Positions 59,864 through 64,000 of a stretch of 64,000 nt of DNA are shown here, one piece after another. Every line of letters starts with the position of its first letter. The first letter of the stretch is position 1. The stretch is from contig OY970389.1 in assembly GCA_963720235.1 (NCBI GenBank), positions 186,001 to 250,000 on the forward strand, written 5' to 3'. This stretch comes from JACMLC01 sp963720235 (GTDB lineage Bacteria; Acidobacteriota; Blastocatellia; Pyrinomonadales; Pyrinomonadaceae). Under the pieces are notes generated by a model that saw only the letters and a program-made list of their open reading frames with translations, had not been told where the DNA came from and searched no databases. The position numbers were made by a program, and so were the translations under genes.

Positions 59864-60655
59864 TTATTGATGATTCGCGCGCTGCTGCATGGCGCGCAGA
59901 GTTTCAGGGATGAGCATAGTGATGTGATGCGTCGCCGTATGCCCGTCTGCGAATGCCTGATAGAGCGTGAAATTCGGCAACTCCAGACAGCTCAAAGGAG
60001 AGTGGACATCATATCCTGTGTCTATGCCTATCGCGCTGTGAAAGATATAGATTCCATGTCTTCCGAGCCTGCCGCGCAGAGGCAGGAAAGGCGTCGGCGT
60101 GTGACCGAAGAGGCAAGGCTTGCCCATGTAGTGCTTGTAAAATTCCATATCGCGCGTCCACAAAAGCGCGTGCGCGTCCGTCTCGCGCGGATGCTTGCCA
60201 TGGTCCAAACCCGCATGCACATAAAGCGCGTAATCGTCTTCGTGATAGAGCGGCATGCGACGGAAAAATTCTATGTGCTCGGCAGGAATAGAACTGGCAA
60301 TCTTCTGCTGCGCTTCTTCAAAATCCTCTTCCTTCTTGATACGCAAAGCGCAGCCTGTGTATTGCTCAAAGGTTCGCGCGCCGCCGGTCTTCGGCGCAAA
60401 CCAGATGCGCGCGCCTTCGTCTATGCAATCAAGCAGCATCTGCTCGTGATTGCCGCGCAAGGTGACGACGCGCTCAGGCTGCTCGCGCTGCACATCCATG
60501 ACATCCGAGACGACACCGGGCGCGTCCGCTCCGCGATCAATCAAATCGCCTAGAAAGACGAGCGTGTCATTAGCCGCGTCGCGCGGAATCATTTGCAGAA
60601 TATTATGCAGTTGCGCGCGGCGTCCGTGAATATCTCCAATGACGAAGGTTCTCAT
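59864..60655 (-). CDS. Metallophosphatase (PPP-type Ser/Thr phosphatase family)
   Basis: A 263-residue calcineurin-like phosphoesterase. Motifs GDIHG (7-11), GDLIDRG (about 36-42), GNHEQ (about 68-72) and a C-terminal HAGLD are all present, so the two-metal centre is complete. The closest style is bacterial PrpA/ApaH-type phosphatases. A Ser/Thr kinase gene lies next to it in the same orientation, so it may be the opposing phosphatase; this is inference. Confidence 0.9.
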   Translation of the reverse strand: MRTFVIGDIHGRRAQLHNILQMIPRDAANDTLVFLGDLIDRGADAPGVVSDVMDVQREQPERVVTLRGNHEQMLLDCIDEGARIWFAPKTGGARTFEQYTGCALRIKKEEDFEEAQQKIASSIPAEHIEFFRRMPLYHEDDYALYVHAGLDHGKHPRETDAHALLWTRDMEFYKHYMGKPCLFGHTPTPFLPLRGRLGRHGIYIFHSAIGIDTGYDVHSPLSCLELPNFTLYQAFADGHTATHHITMLIPETLRAMQQRANHQ

Positions 60656-60797
60656 CCGGCTTCACCTGATAGACTGTGTGAGAGACAAAAAGTAAGAGGC
60701 ACGCGAAACAGTTTAAGACTTTATCGCTCGCCGTGAGTTATAGCAAGCTCTTACTTTTATCTTGGCGAATTTTGAGCACGCACGTTTTGCGCGGCTC

Positions 60798-63263
60798 TTA
60801 TCTGGGGGCTTTGGTTGCGCCTGCTTTGCGCATCAATTCCTGAAATCTTTCGTCGGCACGGAAGGCATCCCAATTCATATCCGATTCAAACCACGCGCGA
60901 TTCTCGTTGCCCAAATCAATCGCGCGCTCAAGCCAGTTAAGAGCCTCGTCGCGCTCGTCTTCCAGAGCATAAGCTGAAGCAGTCCAGTAAGCAATGTCGT
61001 GATCGGCGTCTGCAATTTCCAGCACGCGCTCGGAGAGTTGCGCGCGCGCCTCTTCATGACGACCAAGCCTGCTCAGGCACATAGCGTAGATGGGGCGTAT
61101 GCCATCGAGACCTGCGTTCTGGTCCAGAACTTCGCGGAGCAACGCGGCAGCCGTTTCCACTTCGCCCTGATAATAGAGAATGCGCGCGCGGAAAGTTTTA
61201 ATCAATGGATGGTCAGGCTCAATCGCGCTTCCTTTATCCAATTCCTTGATGGACTCTTCATAGCGGCCCTGATAGGCAAAGATGCGCGCTCGGTTATAAC
61301 TCGCCACGACTGTCGCAGCAGGATCTAAACTTGAGAGCTTGTCCCAACTGCGGAGCGCGCGGTCGTATTCGCCGTCGAGACGATGAAGCGTGGCCTTGAC
61401 GAAATAGACCGCAGCTTCGTTCGGAGCTTTGCGGCGCAGGCGCGCCACTTCATCGCGCGCTTTCTTTTTCTCGCCGCGCGAGAGATAAATAAAGACCATC
61501 AGCATGCGCGCCTCGACCAACTCAGGGTCTTGGGCCAGAGCTTCGCTGAAAGCGTCTTCGGCGCGCGCGTAATCCTCTGCATCGCCAAAGCCTTTGAAGA
61601 CGCGGTTGGCATAGCAGGCTCCGAGTCCGCTATAGGCGAGAGCGAACATGGAATCGAGTTGAATCGCGCGCTGAAAATGTTCTATCGCCTGATCGCTGTC
61701 TTCGCGCGCCAGCGTGCGGAAGATGTAGCGGCCAAAGCAATCGCGCCCGCGCAGGTATTCTTCATAAGCTTCCGCGTTTTCCGTCGGACGTTTGGCAAGC
61801 TGGCCCTGCTCGTCTGCGCTCAACTCAAGGCGGAGCCCGTCAACGATTCTTTGGACGATTGTGTCCTGCACTGTGATGATGTCGCCCGCCGCGACATCAA
61901 TCTTATCGCTCCACAAAATTTCGCCGCTTGCGACATCCAGAAGCTGAGCCGTCACGCGAAATCTTTCTCCGGCTTTGAGGAAGCTTGCGGCGAGCACGGC
62001 GTTGACATTCAACTCGCGTCCAATCTGGCGCGGGTCGTCTGTCTGGCCCTGATATTTTGCGACCAGAGAAGAAGGGCGCACGACGAGCGAGCGCAGTTGC
62101 GCCAGTTCGGTTATCACAGCATCTGCGAGAGAGAACTCATAAAAAGCCGCTTCCGCATCATGGCTGATATTTTTGAAAGGCAAGATGGCAACGCTCTTTT
62201 TCTCGCGGTCGCCGACGCTCGTGAGCGGGGTCTCATGTAGCTCACGCGGCTGCGAGGTTTGTGAGAGCGAAGCTGGCGGAATTGTTCGCTGGTCGCCGGT
62301 CGTGATGTTGCGCAGCCAGCGCAGTGCGCGCGAGACAGGGCTTGCGCTCGCGGCATGGCGCGGCGCAACGGGCGAAACCCTGTCCATAAATTGGTCGCCT
62401 TCGCTGTAGCCTGCTGCAACCGTCTGAAGGATGCGGCGCAACTCGTCGCGCATCTCTACAATCTTTTGATAACGGTCGCGCGGCTCCTTTGCCATCGCGC
62501 GGTCTAAGAGTTCCTGCAAGCCTTGCGGAATGTAACCGGGCCGCGCTTCCGCAAGCGGCTTCGGCTGGTCATGCAGGACAGCATGGCGCACATCTATGCT
62601 CGTCTTGCCATGAAAGGGCCACATCCCTGTCAGCATTTCGTAAATCAGCACGCCCATCGAAAAGATGTCCGCGCGATGGTCAACCCTATCGCCGCGCGCC
62701 TGCTCAGGCGCAGCATATGTAGCCGTGCCGTATGGAACGCCAATCTCCGTCAACTCTGTACGATGGATGCCAGCCGCGCTCGCTTCGTCTTCATCGAGCA
62801 GCTTTGCTAAACCGAAGTCTAAAACTTTTACCTGCCCGGTGTCCGTGACCATCACGTTGCCGGCCTTGATGTCGCGGTGAATGATGCCGCGTTCGTGCGC
62901 CGCTACAAGAGCGTCTGCGACCTGTATGGCGATGGTGAGCGCGCTTCTGAGTTCGAGCGGGCGACCGTTGACGAGTTGGCGCACATTGCGGCCTTCGATA
63001 TGTTGCATGGCGATGTAGTGAACGCCGTTGGCGTCGCCCATATCGAAAATGGTGCAGATATTCGGGTGGTCAAGAGATGAAGCGAGACGCGCTTCGCGCT
63101 CAAAGCGTTTGAGATTCGCTTCCTTGATGGTCAAATCCGGCGGCAGGACTTTGATGACGACCGTGCGCCCCAGCTTCGTATCAACTGCTTTATAGACAGC
63201 GCCCTGTCCGCCCGCGCCGATTTTTTCAAGGATACGATAGTTGTGAAGCGTCGTGCCGATCAT
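60798..63263 (-). CDS. Ser/Thr protein kinase with FlgO/TolB-like domain and TPR repeats
   Basis: An 821-residue protein. The N-terminal Hanks-type kinase has the glycine loop GAGGQGAVY (16-24), VIK lysine (K38), HRDIKAGN catalytic loop (near 128-135) and DFGLAKLL. A linker precedes a FlgO/TolB N-terminal-like domain (about 365-490: SVAILPFKNISHDAEAAFYE, SLADAVITELAQLRS). TPR repeats follow to the C-terminus. The same FlgO-TPR module occurs in the winged-helix regulator at 31-32.8 kb. No transmembrane helix is seen, so it is likely cytoplasmic. Confidence 0.93.
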   Translation of the reverse strand: MIGTTLHNYRILEKIGAGGQGAVYKAVDTKLGRTVVIKVLPPDLTIKEANLKRFEREARLASSLDHPNICTIFDMGDANGVHYIAMQHIEGRNVRQLVNGRPLELRSALTIAIQVADALVAAHERGIIHRDIKAGNVMVTDTGQVKVLDFGLAKLLDEDEASAAGIHRTELTEIGVPYGTATYAAPEQARGDRVDHRADIFSMGVLIYEMLTGMWPFHGKTSIDVRHAVLHDQPKPLAEARPGYIPQGLQELLDRAMAKEPRDRYQKIVEMRDELRRILQTVAAGYSEGDQFMDRVSPVAPRHAASASPVSRALRWLRNITTGDQRTIPPASLSQTSQPRELHETPLTSVGDREKKSVAILPFKNISHDAEAAFYEFSLADAVITELAQLRSLVVRPSSLVAKYQGQTDDPRQIGRELNVNAVLAASFLKAGERFRVTAQLLDVASGEILWSDKIDVAAGDIITVQDTIVQRIVDGLRLELSADEQGQLAKRPTENAEAYEEYLRGRDCFGRYIFRTLAREDSDQAIEHFQRAIQLDSMFALAYSGLGACYANRVFKGFGDAEDYARAEDAFSEALAQDPELVEARMLMVFIYLSRGEKKKARDEVARLRRKAPNEAAVYFVKATLHRLDGEYDRALRSWDKLSSLDPAATVVASYNRARIFAYQGRYEESIKELDKGSAIEPDHPLIKTFRARILYYQGEVETAAALLREVLDQNAGLDGIRPIYAMCLSRLGRHEEARAQLSERVLEIADADHDIAYWTASAYALEDERDEALNWLERAIDLGNENRAWFESDMNWDAFRADERFQELMRKAGATKAPR

Positions 63264-63274
63264 AAGGGAGTTTG

Positions 63275-63370
63275 GATTTTAGATTTTTGATTTTAGATTT
63301 GCAATCATTTCCTGAGACGAGTGAATCGTGGCTCATCGTCAATCAAAAATCAAAATCAAAAATTGAAAAT
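63275..63370. repeat. Inverted repeat of GATTTTA/GATTTTT heptads
   Basis: GATTTTA, GATTTTT, GATTTTA, GATTT (63275-63300) face AATCAAAAATCAAAATCAAA and onward (63341-63370). A small inner hairpin GACGAGTGA/TCATCGTC lies in the loop. It is located just upstream of the kinase gene start. Confidence 0.75.
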
Positions 63371-63404
63371 GTAATTGGCGCACGGCCAATCAATCGTGGA
63401 CGGT

Positions 63405-63626
63405 TCAACCACGCGGCGGCGTACCCCAGCCAGAGCCGACGTATTCGCCGTCCTGCACAATGCACGGCACAGTCGGGTCGCCATCGGAAAAGGCGAGCAT
63501 CTCTTTGCGCTTCTCGCGGTCGTTCTGCGCATCGTATTCCGTAAACTTGATGCTCTGCGAATTGTAGTAATCCCGCGCCTGCTGGCAATAGGGACACCCC
63601 GGTTTGACGTAAATCACTAATGACAC
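63405..63626 (-). CDS. Glutaredoxin-like protein
   Basis: A 73-residue thioredoxin-fold protein of glutaredoxin/NrdH type. It has the redox motif CPYC in KPGCPYCQQARDYYNS and the cis-Pro region PTVPCIVQDGEYVG, followed by GSGWG. The length suits a minimal glutaredoxin. It probably reduces disulfides in the cytoplasm. GTG 63626 has GGAGG ten bases upstream. It is divergent from the [2Fe-2S] gene at the window end. Confidence 0.88.
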   Translation of the reverse strand: MSLVIYVKPGCPYCQQARDYYNSQSIKFTEYDAQNDREKRKEMLAFSDGDPTVPCIVQDGEYVGSGWGTPPRG

Positions 63627-63658
63627 TTTTGCTTGTCCTCCGTGCCTGTAGTGTAGAA

Positions 63659-63737
63659 CAAAAAGGGTGAAAGGGAAAAAGGAGAAGAGGGAAAAGCAAA
63701 GATGAAAGGCATGCTCTTCATCCTTTCGCCTTGCGCT
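63659..63737. repeat. Purine-rich heptad inverted repeat
   Basis: GTGAAAG, GGAAAAA, GGAGAAG, AGGGAAA, AGCAAAG, ATGAAAG, then the core GGCATGCTCTTC, then CTTTCGC, CTTGCGC. It lies between the divergent glutaredoxin-like and [2Fe-2S] genes. Confidence 0.7.
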
Positions 63738-63802
63738 TCCGTGTTATACTTCTCATGCTTTTTCAGTATCCCATGCCGCAGTCGTCTTAAAAATTCCCCG
63801 TC

Positions 63803-64000
63803 ATGGACAGCGATCTTTTCGAGCCATACGAAAAACTCATCACTATCGAAATTCTCGGCAAGCGCGTCGAAGTGCCGGAGAACAATCGCCTGCTGCGCTG
63901 CTTCCAATATCTTTCGATGCAAACCATCTCTTATGGAGATTTCTGCTGGAACGGCGAATGCACAAACTGTCAGGTCTGGTATCACATGGAAGGACAGACA
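63803..64000 (+). CDS. [2Fe-2S] ferredoxin-like protein, cut by window end
   Basis: The first 66 residues are visible. Cysteines in FCWNGECTNC (C-x4-C-x2-C) fit the [2Fe-2S] binding loop of plant-type ferredoxin domains, as in the N-termini of NADH dehydrogenase chain G or succinate dehydrogenase iron-sulfur proteins. The upstream ITIEILGKRVEVPENNRLL matches the start of that fold. The rest of the protein is outside the window, so the full function is unknown. Confidence 0.7.
   Translation, partial: MDSDLFEPYEKLITIEILGKRVEVPENNRLLRCFQYLSMQTISYGDFCWNGECTNCQVWYHMEGQT

Noticed and set aside
63617..63985. Reverse-strand ORF of 122 codons at the window end
   Set aside because: It runs opposite the [2Fe-2S] gene with its C-x4-C-x2-C motif and through a heptad repeat.

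Overview
The window looks like a chromosomal segment of an Acidobacteriota bacterium, probably class Blastocatellia. This is inferred from protein style, not from a marker gene. It carries a VWFA protein of the kind common in Acidobacteria, a winged-helix regulator fused to a FlgO/TolB-like domain plus TPRs, a Ser/Thr kinase fused to the same FlgO/TolB-TPR module, and many secreted TPR, PEGA and beta-propeller proteins. I saw no rRNA, tRNA or CRISPR array.

Region 1 (1-1.3 kb): a small four-cysteine protein, peptide deformylase and a DinB-like protein. Region 2 (1.6-28.4 kb) is a nearly complete type VI secretion locus, all on the + strand: tssK, tssL, tssM, tagJ, tssA, tssB, tssC, hcp (tssD), tssE, tssF, tssG, clpV (tssH), a putative effector with a DUF4157-like HExxH domain, vgrG (tssI), PAAR, a DUF4123 adaptor, an Rhs protein ending in an HNH-type nuclease, and a SUKH-like immunity gene. 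No TssJ lipoprotein was found. Two genes follow on the opposite strand (28.4-30.8 kb): a natural TssB-TssC fusion that lacks the C-terminal part of TssC, and an unrecognised gene just upstream of it.

Region 3 (31-38.3 kb, - strand) holds the winged-helix/TPR regulator, a PEGA-TPR protein, a lytic transglycosylase and a GAF protein, with a structured non-coding stretch at 32.8-33.2 kb. Region 4 (38.7-48.2 kb) is mostly housekeeping: a CheY-like receiver, the EF-P paralogue EfpL/YeiP, an amidohydrolase, a dienelactone hydrolase, a PfkB kinase, UvrC and small envelope proteins. Region 5 (48.5-59.2 kb) holds secreted or surface proteins (beta-propeller, DUF4097-VWFA, M43 protease) around an xseA - membrane protein - xseB - prenyl synthase cluster. 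Region 6 (59.3-64 kb) has a small secreted protein, a metallophosphatase, the Ser/Thr kinase, a glutaredoxin-like protein and the start of a [2Fe-2S] protein.

The most unusual non-coding signal is a family of about 19 intergenic inverted repeats. Each arm is built from tandem words of exactly 7 or 8 nt. The words differ from element to element, but the architecture is constant, elements are sometimes nested, and many share a central core resembling AAAGNNATGCNTTC. In at least one case the repeat supplies the end of a gene. A tandem array of seven mini-hairpins (40.18-40.39 kb) and a MITE-like element (42.99-43.11 kb) add to this repeat landscape.
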